Shown piece after piece: positions 1 to 8,000 of a stretch of 13,759 bases of DNA. The position numbers were made by a program, and so were the translations under genes. Within the stretch, counting starts at the first letter, position 1. Each line of letters opens with the position of its first letter. The notes under the pieces are model-generated. The model did not search any database. It saw nothing but the letters and a program-made list of their open reading frames with translations, and was not told where the DNA came from. Location of the stretch: NCBI GenBank assembly GCA_016302065.1, contig JAEDOI010000024.1, forward strand, positions 1-13,759, written 5' to 3'. Origin of the DNA: Bacilli bacterium (GTDB lineage Bacteria; Bacillota_I; Bacilli_A; RFN20; CAG-826).

Positions 1-1399
1 CACAATAAATAATTGGAATTGGTACACCCCAGGCTCTTTGACGAGAAATACACCAATCAGCACGATCCTTAATCATATTAACCATACGAGTTTCGCCCCA
101 TTTTGGTGTCCAATTAACTTTTTTAATTTCTTCAATTAATTGATCTCTAATTGGTTCAATTGAACAAAACCATTGAGGTGTAGCTCTAAAAATAACAGGT
201 TTATGTGTTCTCCAATCATGAGGATAAGAGTGAACAATATCTTCTTCTTTTAATAAGCAATTATTTTCTTCTAATATTTTTAAAACTTCAAGATTAGCAT
301 CTTCATAAAATAATCCAGCAAGTCTTTCTCCAGCATCACTTGTTAATTTACCATGTTCATCAACTGGGCAATATGGCTTAATTCCATATTTTAAACAGAC
401 ATTAAAGTCATCTTCACCATGTCCTGGAGCAATATGAACAAGTCCAGTACCGGTTTCAGCAGTAACATAATCACCAAGAATTAACATTGATGTTCTATCA
501 TAGAAAGGATGTTTAACTAAAATTCCCTCAAGTTCACTACCTTTAATTTCTTTTACTAATTCACAAGTTGTAAAGCCTAATTTTTCAATTAATGTGTCTT
601 TTAATTCACTTAAAAAGACAAAATTACCTTTATCAGTTTTAAATAAGCCATAAATAAATTGTGGATGAGCACAAATTGCTAAATTTGCAGGTAAAGTCCA
701 AGGTGTGGTTGTCCAAATTATAAATTTTGTATCATTAGGAACAACATTTTTTCCATCAACTGTATCAAAAGAAACATAAATTGTATAAGCTTTTACATCA
801 TGATATTCAATTTCAGCTTCAGCTAAGGCTGATTCACTACTTGGAGACCAATAAACAGGTTTTAAGCCTTTATAAATTAATCCTTTTAAAGCCATTTCGC
901 TGAAAACATGAATTTCACGAGCTTCAAATTCAGGAAGTAATGTTAAATATGGAGAATCATAATCTCCTAAGCAACCAAGTCTTCTAATATCGCTCTTTTG
1001 TCTTTCAACTTGACTTAAAGCATATTCTTTACATTTTTCTCTAAATTCAAATATAGGAGTGGTTTTTCTATTAACTCCACTTTTTGTAACCATATTCTCA
1101 ATTGGCAAACCATGTGTATCCCACCCAAAAACAAATGGAGTCTTATATCCACACATATTTTTATATCTAACAACAAAATCTTTTAAAATACGATTAAGCA
1201 TATGTCCACAATGCATTGCACCATTTGCATATGGTGGGCCATCATGTAACATATATTCTCCTAGAGGTTGATCTTCATTCATCTTATTATAAACTTTTTC
1301 ATCAGCCCATTTTTTAACGAGTAAAGGCTCTTTTATGTTTAAGTTACCTCTCATTTCAAAATTAGTTTCCATCATCAATAATGTGTCTTTGAGTTCCAT
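1..1399 (-). CDS. ileS: Isoleucyl-tRNA synthetase, N-terminal part (3' end outside window)
   Basis: Charges tRNA-Ile with isoleucine in the cytoplasm and edits mischarged valine. I translated 466 codons by hand from the ATG at 1399-1397, which follows a strong GGAGG Shine-Dalgarno; the gene runs off the left edge. Visible landmarks are the N-terminal MRGNL-type segment (residues 16-20), the class I active-site block HDGPPYANGAMHCGH (residues 52-66, with the HIGH signature read as HCGH), WDTHGLPIE, the editing-domain (CP1) motif WTTTPWTLPAN, GTGLVHIAPGHGEDD, and near the window edge WCISRQRAWGVPIP. The order and spacing fit a bacterial type-1 IleRS of about 900 residues. The KMSKS loop and the C-terminal zinc region lie outside. 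Expression is controlled by the T-box just upstream. The only oddity is Cys in place of Ile/Met in HIGH. Identification is essentially certain. Confidence 0.98.
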   Translation of the reverse strand, partial: MELKDTLLMMETNFEMRGNLNIKEPLLVKKWADEKVYNKMNEDQPLGEYMLHDGPPYANGAMHCGHMLNRILKDFVVRYKNMCGYKTPFVFGWDTHGLPIENMVTKSGVNRKTTPIFEFREKCKEYALSQVERQKSDIRRLGCLGDYDSPYLTLLPEFEAREIHVFSEMALKGLIYKGLKPVYWSPSSESALAEAEIEYHDVKAYTIYVSFDTVDGKNVVPNDTKFIIWTTTPWTLPANLAICAHPQFIYGLFKTDKGNFVFLSELKDTLIEKLGFTTCELVKEIKGSELEGILVKHPFYDRTSMLILGDYVTAETGTGLVHIAPGHGEDDFNVCLKYGIKPYCPVDEHGKLTSDAGERLAGLFYEDANLEVLKILEENNCLLKEEDIVHSYPHDWRTHKPVIFRATPQWFCSIEPIRDQLIEEIKKVNWTPKWGETRMVNMIKDRADWCISRQRAWGVPIPIIYC

Positions 1400-1415
1400 A
1401 CATTCCCTCCTAAAT

Positions 1416-1442
1416 AAAAAATCCTTAGAATTTATCTAAGGA
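1416..1442 (-). terminator. T-box-controlled intrinsic terminator before ileS
   Basis: On the minus strand an 8-bp stem (TCCTTAGA/TCTAAGGA, arms 1442-1435 and 1429-1422, 5-base loop) is followed by six Ts (1421-1416). Its 5' arm is the same CCTT segment needed by the T-box antiterminator, so the two folds are mutually exclusive, as in classic T-box attenuation. The ileS Shine-Dalgarno follows immediately. Confidence 0.93.
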
Positions 1443-1595
1443 CGAAATATTTCCGCGGTACCACCTTAGTTACTATAAAAATAGTCACTCAATTAGTAGA
1501 TGTTAAACAAAAAGTGATACCTTTTATACTCCGCTAAGCACTTCCACCAAACATGCTCTCTCTATAAGTTTTATATAAAAGACTTGTCTTTTATG
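1416..1595 (-). ncRNA. T-box riboswitch leader of ileS, Ile (AUC) specifier
   Basis: This leader senses uncharged tRNA-Ile and permits ileS transcription when isoleucine charging is low. The T-box sequence AAGGTGGTACCGCGG lies at 1467-1453 (minus strand). Upstream are the GAGAG and TTTGGTGGAAG elements of Stem I (about 1562-1540), and the specifier reads GTATCAC with AUC at 1518-1516 followed by the usual purine. A Stem III-like hairpin, GTGACTAT/ATAGTAAC with one mismatch, precedes the T-box. The antiterminator 3' side (CGTCCTT, 1444-1438) pairs with the AAGG of the T-box and overlaps the competing terminator. The 5' boundary is set from the predicted transcription start and is approximate. 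Confidence 0.95.
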
Positions 1596-1615
1596 TAAAT
1601 AATTATATAAAACTT
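1566..1615. repeat. 13-bp perfect inverted repeat spanning the ileS -10 region
   Basis: AAGTTTTATATAA (1566-1578) is perfectly complementary to TTATATAAAACTT (1603-1615), with 24 bp between. The right arm contains the ileS -10 box. A second palindrome (ATAAAAGAC/GTCTTTTAT, 1575-1594, 2-base loop) sits inside and shares bases with the left arm. It could be an operator, an alternative RNA fold in read-through transcripts, or chance in AT-rich DNA. Confidence 0.6.
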
Positions 1616-1630
1616 GCATTGATTTAGCAA
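1602..1630 (-). promoter_or_regulatory. Sigma-A type promoter of the ileS T-box transcript
   Basis: On the minus strand TTGCTA (1630-1625) and a perfect TATAAT (1607-1602) are separated by exactly 17 bp. The expected start is near 1595, just before the T-box leader. The promoter begins 5 bp after the stop codon of the upstream C39 gene, so ileS has its own promoter and need not depend on read-through from ribF and the C39 gene. Confidence 0.8.
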
Positions 1631-1635
1631 ACATT

Positions 1636-2853
1636 TCAATTGTTTTGTTCAATAGTTTTATTACGATTTATGATATTTAAATATATGCATTTATATTTTT
1701 TATATTCATTAACCTCATCTCCGTAATTTATTATTCTATCAATGTAATCAAAAATTAAATAGTAAAATGCAGCATGGAATATAACAAAATTTAATCCGCT
1801 AGTTTGATTAAATCCATATAGAAGCATTGCAAGAATTACTGAAACAAAAAGACCAACATATTTTTTTACATCAAATAATATCGCTAAATTATAAGCTTCT
1901 TTATTTACTTTATTAATTGTAGACTTTATTTCATCATCATTTAAATTTAAACTAACAAGTTTATTTTCTAGAAGTGAGATATATCTCTTTTTACTTTTGA
2001 AATAACTATTAAAAATAAAGAATAGAGCAACTTGAAGGAGTAAAATCAAAGAAATATTTATTAAGTTTAAATAGCTATTATAACCAAGAATTATAGTAGA
2101 AAAAACTAGAATAAAAATTGATTCAAATAGTTTTAATGGACCAGAAAATGTTATTCTTTTGTAATTATTCATCGAAATCATCGTAGATTGCATTTGTTTT
2201 TTTGATTCTAAATAAGAGGGTGTAATCACTTCACTATCAAAATTCCTCATTCCTTTTATCAAAATTACTTTATCAAGCAATGAAACGATAGCAAAAATTA
2301 GAAAAAAACTTAAAGGTATGAAAAAGCTTATCTTTTTATTGCAACTATAAAGTCCAAGCGCTAGCGATACGAATGATATCATCTTTGTAATTAAAGAAAA
2401 AATAACATATTTTTGACTCTTATCTTTAACTTTATCCATTTTAAAATCTGAACCAGTAACTTCTTCAATTTCAAGAAAATCTCTAGTCCAAATTTTTAAT
2501 AGTTCACTAATTTTAATTTTTTTAATCTCATCATTTGGATCTGCTATAATTACATATTTTTTAGTAACTTTTAATAATACAACCATATGAAGAAGATCAT
2601 TTTCATTAATAGTTATTAAATATGGTTGTTTTTTAAAATTATAAATTTCTTCATCGTTTTCTAATTTATAACCTTTTAAAACTACACCATACTTTTTAGC
2701 TTCATTTATAATTTCTTTTAAAGAATAACTTTTATCATCTTTATCTTGAATAACATAAAGGAAATCTTTCTTTTTATAAACATTAGCTAAAAGAATTTTT
2801 AAAGATGCAAAAGCACAATCTTTCTTTTTAATTTGATTAATAAAATAATACAT
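1636..2853 (-). CDS. C39 peptidase fused to ABC-exporter membrane domain, without ATPase domain
   Basis: Predicted 405-residue inner-membrane protein. Residues 1-130 match the C39 cysteine peptidase domain of peptidase-containing ABC exporters, which cut double-glycine leaders from bacteriocin or pheromone precursors. The oxyanion Gln7 lies six residues before catalytic Cys13 (KKKDCAFASLKIL); His89 and Asp105 (ADP) are spaced 16 apart as usual, so the active site looks intact. Residues about 149-372 hold six hydrophobic segments (149-170, 175-200, 240-258, 262-284, 332-349, 355-372) in the pattern of an exporter membrane domain. The protein then ends about 30 residues later, with no Walker A, signature or Walker B sequence, and the 236 bp downstream have no room for one. 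I chose ATG 2853-2851 because GGAG lies 9 bases upstream; an in-frame TTG at 2931 would add 26 residues encoded by a hairpin and is unlikely. It lies 82 bp after ribF in the same direction and is probably cotranscribed. No leader-peptide substrate is visible here. The fold is well supported; the function is inferred. Confidence 0.85.
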   Translation of the reverse strand: MYYFINQIKKKDCAFASLKILLANVYKKKDFLYVIQDKDDKSYSLKEIINEAKKYGVVLKGYKLENDEEIYNFKKQPYLITINENDLLHMVVLLKVTKKYVIIADPNDEIKKIKISELLKIWTRDFLEIEEVTGSDFKMDKVKDKSQKYVIFSLITKMISFVSLALGLYSCNKKISFFIPLSFFLIFAIVSLLDKVILIKGMRNFDSEVITPSYLESKKQMQSTMISMNNYKRITFSGPLKLFESIFILVFSTIILGYNSYLNLINISLILLLQVALFFIFNSYFKSKKRYISLLENKLVSLNLNDDEIKSTINKVNKEAYNLAILFDVKKYVGLFVSVILAMLLYGFNQTSGLNFVIFHAAFYYLIFDYIDRIINYGDEVNEYKKYKCIYLNIINRNKTIEQNN

Positions 2854-2870
2854 AGATATTGTCTCCATAA

Positions 2871-2914
2871 GAAGGCACAGGTATGGGAATAAGGGTTTGA
2901 ATATTTGTGCCTTC
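2871..2914. repeat. GC-rich 9-bp hairpin between ribF and the C39 gene
   Basis: GAAGGCACA (2871-2879) is a perfect inverted repeat of TGTGCCTTC (2906-2914), with a 26-base loop. In minus-strand RNA it would form immediately before the C39 gene's ribosome binding site: only four bases separate the stem from the GGAG. No U-run follows, so it is not an intrinsic terminator. It is markedly richer in G and C than its surroundings. Confidence 0.8.
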
Positions 2915-2935
2915 ACTATACAAGACGCCAAAAAT

Positions 2936-3820
2936 CTAAAATTTTAAACCACAATTTGAAATATCTTGTAAAATTTGTTGTTTTAATTGTTCAAGAGAAG
3001 AAAACTTTTTTTCTTCTCTAATAAATTTAATAAATTCTAATTTTATATTTTTTTCGTAAACTTCTTTATTAAAATTTAAAACAAAAGTTTCAATACTTGG
3101 AGAAGATAATTTATCAATTGTCGGATGAACACCAATGTTAGTAATTGAATCATAAATTACACCATCAATTGTAATTTGAGTTTGATATACACCATTTTTT
3201 AATAATACATAATTAGTTAAAAGTGAAATATTAATAGTTGGAAAAAGAAATTTAGATCCATTTTGTAATCCCTTAATTACAGTTCCTTTATAAAAATAAT
3301 GTCTATTCAACATATAATTTGCTTTTTCAACTTCACCATTTCTAATATATTCTTTTATTTTTGTTGAAGAGACTTTTTCATTGTTTACTAAATAAAAATT
3401 AGGGGTAAATACTTTAAAATATTTTTTTAAAATGCTGACATTTCCTAAACCATTTTTTCCAAAAGTATAATCATTACCAACATATATATTTTTAGGATTA
3501 ATAATCTTTAATATTTTTAAAATAAAATCAAGATAAGTCATATTCTTAAAATATAAAGAATTGTCTAATAATATCAATTTCTTTATATTAAATGAAGACA
3601 ATATTTCTTCTTTATCTTCTAATGAAAGTAATACATCTTCATTATTTTTAAATGACTTAAGCAATGATAAAATTATGACATTATCTTTATTTTTCAAAGC
3701 TTCTTTGATTAAAAATTGATGGCCTTTATGAATACCATCAAATAATCCAAGAACTAAAGTCGCATCCTTTTCTTCCTTAATTTTATCAATATCAAATTCT
3801 TTAATAATTTCTGTTTTCAT
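2936..3820 (-). CDS. ribF: Bifunctional riboflavin kinase / FMN adenylyltransferase
   Basis: Cytoplasmic enzyme that phosphorylates riboflavin to FMN and adenylylates FMN to FAD. The N-terminal nucleotidyltransferase half shows GLFDGIHKGH (residues 25-34), GNDYTFGKNGLGN (115-127) and SSTKIKEYI (151-159). The C-terminal flavokinase half shows YKGTVIKG (177-184), FPTINI (193-198, the PTAN-type metal/ATP site), NIGVHPT (228-234) and ETFVLNF (244-250), which contains the catalytic Glu, followed by the usual REEKKF tail motif. At 294 residues it is slightly short for the family (about 310) but complete. The start is the ATG at 3820-3818, which has no Shine-Dalgarno; the -10 box lies only 9 bases upstream, so the mRNA may be leaderless. 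It leads a probable ribF-C39 unit and is divergent from the PP-loop gene 39 bp away. Confidence 0.97.
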   Translation of the reverse strand: MKTEIIKEFDIDKIKEEKDATLVLGLFDGIHKGHQFLIKEALKNKDNVIILSLLKSFKNNEDVLLSLEDKEEILSSFNIKKLILLDNSLYFKNMTYLDFILKILKIINPKNIYVGNDYTFGKNGLGNVSILKKYFKVFTPNFYLVNNEKVSSTKIKEYIRNGEVEKANYMLNRHYFYKGTVIKGLQNGSKFLFPTINISLLTNYVLLKNGVYQTQITIDGVIYDSITNIGVHPTIDKLSSPSIETFVLNFNKEVYEKNIKLEFIKFIREEKKFSSLEQLKQQILQDISNCGLKF

Positions 3821-3829
3821 TTCTTGAAT

Positions 3830-3858
3830 ATTATATAAAATTTGCTAACATAATTAAA
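3830..3858 (-). promoter_or_regulatory. Candidate ribF promoter inside a 39-bp divergent gap
   Basis: On the minus strand TATAAT (3835-3830) has TTTAAT (3858-3853) 17 bp upstream as a weak -35. Transcription would begin near 3823, 0-3 bases before the ribF ATG. On the opposite strand CATAAT (3849-3854) lies 5 bases before the plus-strand ATG at 3860, with TTGAAT (3824-3829) at a long 19-bp spacing. Neither gene shows a Shine-Dalgarno. The -10 boxes are persuasive; the -35 boxes are weak. Confidence 0.5.
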
Positions 3859-3859
3859 T

Positions 3860-5041
3860 ATGAAAGCCCTTAGAATTATTCTTGCATCTATTAAAAAAGC
3901 TGATGAAGAATATAATCTTTTTTCTTCTAAAGATAAGATTGTAATTGGAATTAGTGGTGGAAAAGATAGCATGGTTTTATTATATTCTCTTGCTTTATAT
4001 AAAAATTATTCCCATAAAAATTTTACTTTAATCCCAGCAATTATAGATTTAGGATTTCCAAATTTTCAAATTGATAATATTAAAAACTATATTAAATCCC
4101 ACCTAAATTTAGATTTAGAAGTACTTGATGGAAAAACTGTATATCCAATATTAAAAGCTCAACAAGAGTTGCAGCACACACCTCATCTTCCATGTTCAAT
4201 ATGTTCAAAGATGAAAAAAGCTATAATTAATAAATATGCTAATAAAATAAAAGCAAATAAAGTTTCTTTTGCTCACCATCTTGATGATGCAATCGAAACT
4301 CTATTTTTAAACGAGATTTATGGAGGAAGAATTGCTACATTTACTCCAAAAATGTTCTTAGAAAATGAAAAAATAACATTTATTAGACCATTAATTTATG
4401 TAAAAGAACAAACTATTAAAAAATGTCTAAAGGAAGAAAATATTTTAATTGAGAAAAGTAATTGTCCAAATGATGGAATTACTAAAAGAGCAGAAATTAA
4501 AAATATATTAAATTCAATTTATAACACTTTTGAAGGAAGCCACGATAATTTCTTAAATATATTAATTAATAAAGAAAAAGAAGATCTTTTTTATAACCAC
4601 TATGAAAAGTCTTTATCAGATGATGGTCTATATTATAAAGAAATAGATGACATTTTAAGTTATAAAAAATATCTTTCATTTATAAAAAGAAATTTGAAAT
4701 CATATTGTTTTTCAAAATTATTTAAGAAAAAAGATTATTTGACTAAATATTTTTTAATATATAAAAATAATAAAATTAAAGGAGCTGTCGAGATAAATTA
4801 TAAAGAAAGAGATTTTGTTATATCTACTATTAAATTTATTTCTAAAAAGGAATTTAAGTTATTTTTATTTAAATTTTATAAGAATTTATATCTAAGAATT
4901 AATCCAGTTAATCTTTATATTTATACAAATGATGTATCTTTCTTAAATGAATTTAATTTAGTAAAAATTAAAAAGGATTTATATTTATTAAATATAAATC
5001 CAATTGATATTGAAAAACTACTGAAGAAATCACATAAGTGA
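3860..5041 (+). CDS. TtcA-family PP-loop tRNA thiolase with extra C-terminal domain
   Basis: Probable tRNA 2-thiocytidine synthetase type enzyme: ATP activates a tRNA cytidine (C32 in E. coli TtcA) for sulfur insertion. Visible features are the PP-loop SGGKDS (residues 32-37), PCSIC with Cys112 and Cys115, HHLDDAIET (139-147) and NCPNDG with Cys202. The CxxC plus one later Cys is the iron-sulfur ligand set of TtcA. TilS lacks this pattern, so TilS is less likely. Residues 1-240 cover the family; residues about 250-393 are additional. They contain alternating strands and helices, including YFLIYKNNKIKGAVEI (297-312), which resembles the central strands of a GNAT acetyltransferase, but I see no acetyl-CoA loop, so that reading is tentative. 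The ATG at 3860 gives the normal ~30 residues before the PP-loop and has no Shine-Dalgarno. Its 3' end overlaps the convergent lipoprotein gene by 12 bp, with no terminator visible. Confidence 0.88.
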   Translation: MKALRIILASIKKADEEYNLFSSKDKIVIGISGGKDSMVLLYSLALYKNYSHKNFTLIPAIIDLGFPNFQIDNIKNYIKSHLNLDLEVLDGKTVYPILKAQQELQHTPHLPCSICSKMKKAIINKYANKIKANKVSFAHHLDDAIETLFLNEIYGGRIATFTPKMFLENEKITFIRPLIYVKEQTIKKCLKEENILIEKSNCPNDGITKRAEIKNILNSIYNTFEGSHDNFLNILINKEKEDLFYNHYEKSLSDDGLYYKEIDDILSYKKYLSFIKRNLKSYCFSKLFKKKDYLTKYFLIYKNNKIKGAVEINYKERDFVISTIKFISKKEFKLFLFKFYKNLYLRINPVNLYIYTNDVSFLNEFNLVKIKKDLYLLNINPIDIEKLLKKSHK

Positions 5042-8000
5042 ACTTAAAGGAGATGTATCAGAAAATACACATATAGCTAGATAATTTGAAGCAGATGTAA
5101 ATCCTCCAACTACATCAAATGATAAATAAATCGTTCTAGATTCAGTTTCTCCTTCAAAAATAACTTCATAAGAAACAAAATTAAATTTATTAAGAATATC
5201 ACTACCTCCAGTTGGATTATTTGGAACAAATCCAGCCTTAAATTCGAAGGCTTTTTTAGTGATGTTCTTTTCACTATCTTCATAATATAAATATAATTTT
5301 CCATCATCTTCTTTAAAATGACGATGTAAAGTTATTTCTTCATTTTCATTTACAATACTTTCATATTCGCTTGGCATCAATGAAACAATTTTATCCCATA
5401 CTTCAGAATAATTATATTTATCAATAATACATTCTGAATATTCAGTATCAACATCAATAAATGATACCTTATTTGTATATCTAGTTGAAGAATCATTATT
5501 TATTTCACTTAAAGCATATTTATATTCTTTTCCTAAATATAAATATGGTGTATCAAGATATAATAATTCGTTATTAATATTAGTGTTTCCATCAAATTCA
5601 TTAACTTGAATCCACTTTCTATCATTAATGTAATAATAAGTATTAGCATTAACTATAGCTTTTCCAGAAGAATATACATCGCCTTCAACCCAGCCTTGAT
5701 TTTCTAAATAAATATATTTTGATCCATCACTATTATCTTTAATTTCGCTAGTCACTAATTTGGTTGATAAATCATCGATTCCTAAATAAATATATTGTTT
5801 GCCTTCTATTTCAAAATAATGATTTGAAGAATTATATGAAGTACAAGGTTCATAGTTTGTTAAAGTAGCATAATAATAGTTTGAATATCCAATTTCTTTT
5901 AATATTCTATCATTTTCAAATCCACTCACTTCTCTCCAAATATGTTCATTATTATTATAAAAATAAGTTGAACTTGAAGAAATAAATGTTTTTTTGCTAG
6001 TTAATGTTCCTTGTTTATATTTACCATCAACTAAAATATATTGAATTCCATCAAAAGTATAGATATGATTTGAATCTTCAACATCCATTTCTTTCCAATT
6101 CCCATCAACAAGAGCATAATTTTTGCTTTCAATATTAAATGAAGAAAGTGTATTTTCTTTATTTATATTTGTAATAATTTCTGTACCATTAACATTTGCA
6201 ATCCAATAAGGGGAACTACTAGAATACGAAGCAAGAATTTCCCCGTTTTCAGAAGAATCATTCTTTCTTAATGTACAACTACTACCTGTTTTTTCTAAAT
6301 ATGTAAGATCATCATTAATAATAAATTCATGGTCCCTACTTTTTAAAGTAACATTTAAAGAAGTTTGATAAACATCTACATAGTTTTTATTGTTATTATC
6401 TAAACAACCTTCTTCATAAATTAATGTTTTATTTAAATTATGCCTTAAATAATTTCTAATTGATGAATAATTTTTATTTCCAGTATCAATAGTTCCATAA
6501 ACTCCAATTGAACTTGTTGATTCAAGTGAAGAAGAAATCATCGACGAAACATATAAAGTACCTTGTGAAGCAAGTGAAAGATCTAAATAATTATCGTATC
6601 CACTAACATTTTTAGGAGGTAAAATAGCAATATTAGCATTTACTTCTAAAGAAAAGACAACAAGTGATGAACCTTGACCAACTTTAATATTATGATCAAC
6701 AACTAATTTGCCATTTATTACAAATCTAGAATCTTCATTAACAAATGGAAAATAAAATTCTGAAGTATCAATTGTATTATATATTGTTAAAGTATTAATC
6801 TTTAAATCACCATTAACATTATATTCATCATATTCACTACGATATGTCCTTTTAATTTCGCATAGTGAGTTATTAATAAATCCATCTTCTCCAATAAAAA
6901 CATCTTCGATAACATTACTATTATCAGAATATTTTAAGGTTGTTTTAACTTTACCTTTTCTTTCAACTATTAAATTACATCTTAAAGAATCAAGTTTATA
7001 AGTTGAAAAAGGATTAACTTTATTTTCGATTTGACTAATAGCATTTTTACTATTTGTGTAACCTCTTATACTTAAATTTGTTTTTAAGATTCCACCTTCT
7101 TTAACAATAATTGAATTAGTTGAACTATCATTTAAAGTAGAATCGTAAATTAATCCATAATTTACTAATTTTGCATTATTTTCAATAGTTAATGTATGAC
7201 CATTAAGGTCAATTGCTCCAAAACTAGATGATAAGTCACTTTCAAATTTGTTATTTTTACCAATATATCCTCCAACTGTAACTTCACCTTTAATAACAAG
7301 ATCAGAAGTTAATTTTAAAGTTTTAAAAGCTAAAGCAGGATTAATTGAAAAAGTATTATCATTTTTAAATTTCAAAGCATCTTTAATTGATAAAGTATCA
7401 ACTTTTTGTTGTTCAATAAATAATTTTTGATTCTCTTTAATTTCTTTAATCGAACCACTTTCAATAGTTGAAGATAAATCATTAAAACAATATGCAAGGG
7501 AAACACTATCAAAATCAGTGAATGCTTCTTCTAAAGAATGATAAGTTTTAACGTTTTGGTTTTTTGAAATTGCAATATGATTTGAAGGATTGTTATCATC
7601 GAAAATAAAAGATGAATAAGGGAAATTACTTAAATTTGGATTATCATATTCTTCAAATACTATACTTCCGTTAATTTTAGTATTTTTTAAACTTGGTCCA
7701 AATTCAACACTAAAACCTGGCATTGTCCCACTTCCTAAATCAATAAAAGTAATAGCTTTCTCACCTTTATTTACATATAGTCCATCAAGTACAAGATTAG
7801 AGAATGAAGAAATTGATGCTTTTTCAAAGCTCTTTGGTAAATAAATAGATTTAATGCTCTTAACATTATCAAAAGCAAAGAATGTTGCTTCTTTTATTCC
7901 TTCGCCTAGTTCAATAATTTCTGCTCCGTCAAGATTAGAAACCTTTGTCCCATCTTCTAAAGTTCTTCCAAATAATTCAGTAAATCCCATTGGACCTACT

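Noticed and set aside
1059..1271. 70-codon plus-strand open frame opposite ileS
   Set aside because: Antisense shadow of a well-conserved IleRS region; no ribosome binding site and GTG start.
2871..2914. GC-rich hairpin as a rho-independent terminator for ribF
   Set aside because: No T-run follows the stem on either strand.
2854..2931. 26-residue N-terminal extension of the C39 protein from a TTG start
   Set aside because: It is encoded by the hairpin region, would place residues before a domain that normally starts near the Gln, and a good GGAG precedes the downstream ATG.
5042..5065. Tiny plus-strand frame after AAAGGAG near 5046-5052
   Set aside because: The Shine-Dalgarno-like run directly touches the ATG and only seven codons follow; it lies within the lipoprotein coding region.
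5110..5307. 65-codon minus-strand open frame
   Set aside because: Out-of-frame shadow inside the lipoprotein gene; hydrophobic residues come from frame-shifted AT-rich codons.
7248..7430. 60-codon plus-strand open frame
   Set aside because: Antisense to the lipoprotein gene, with no start signal.
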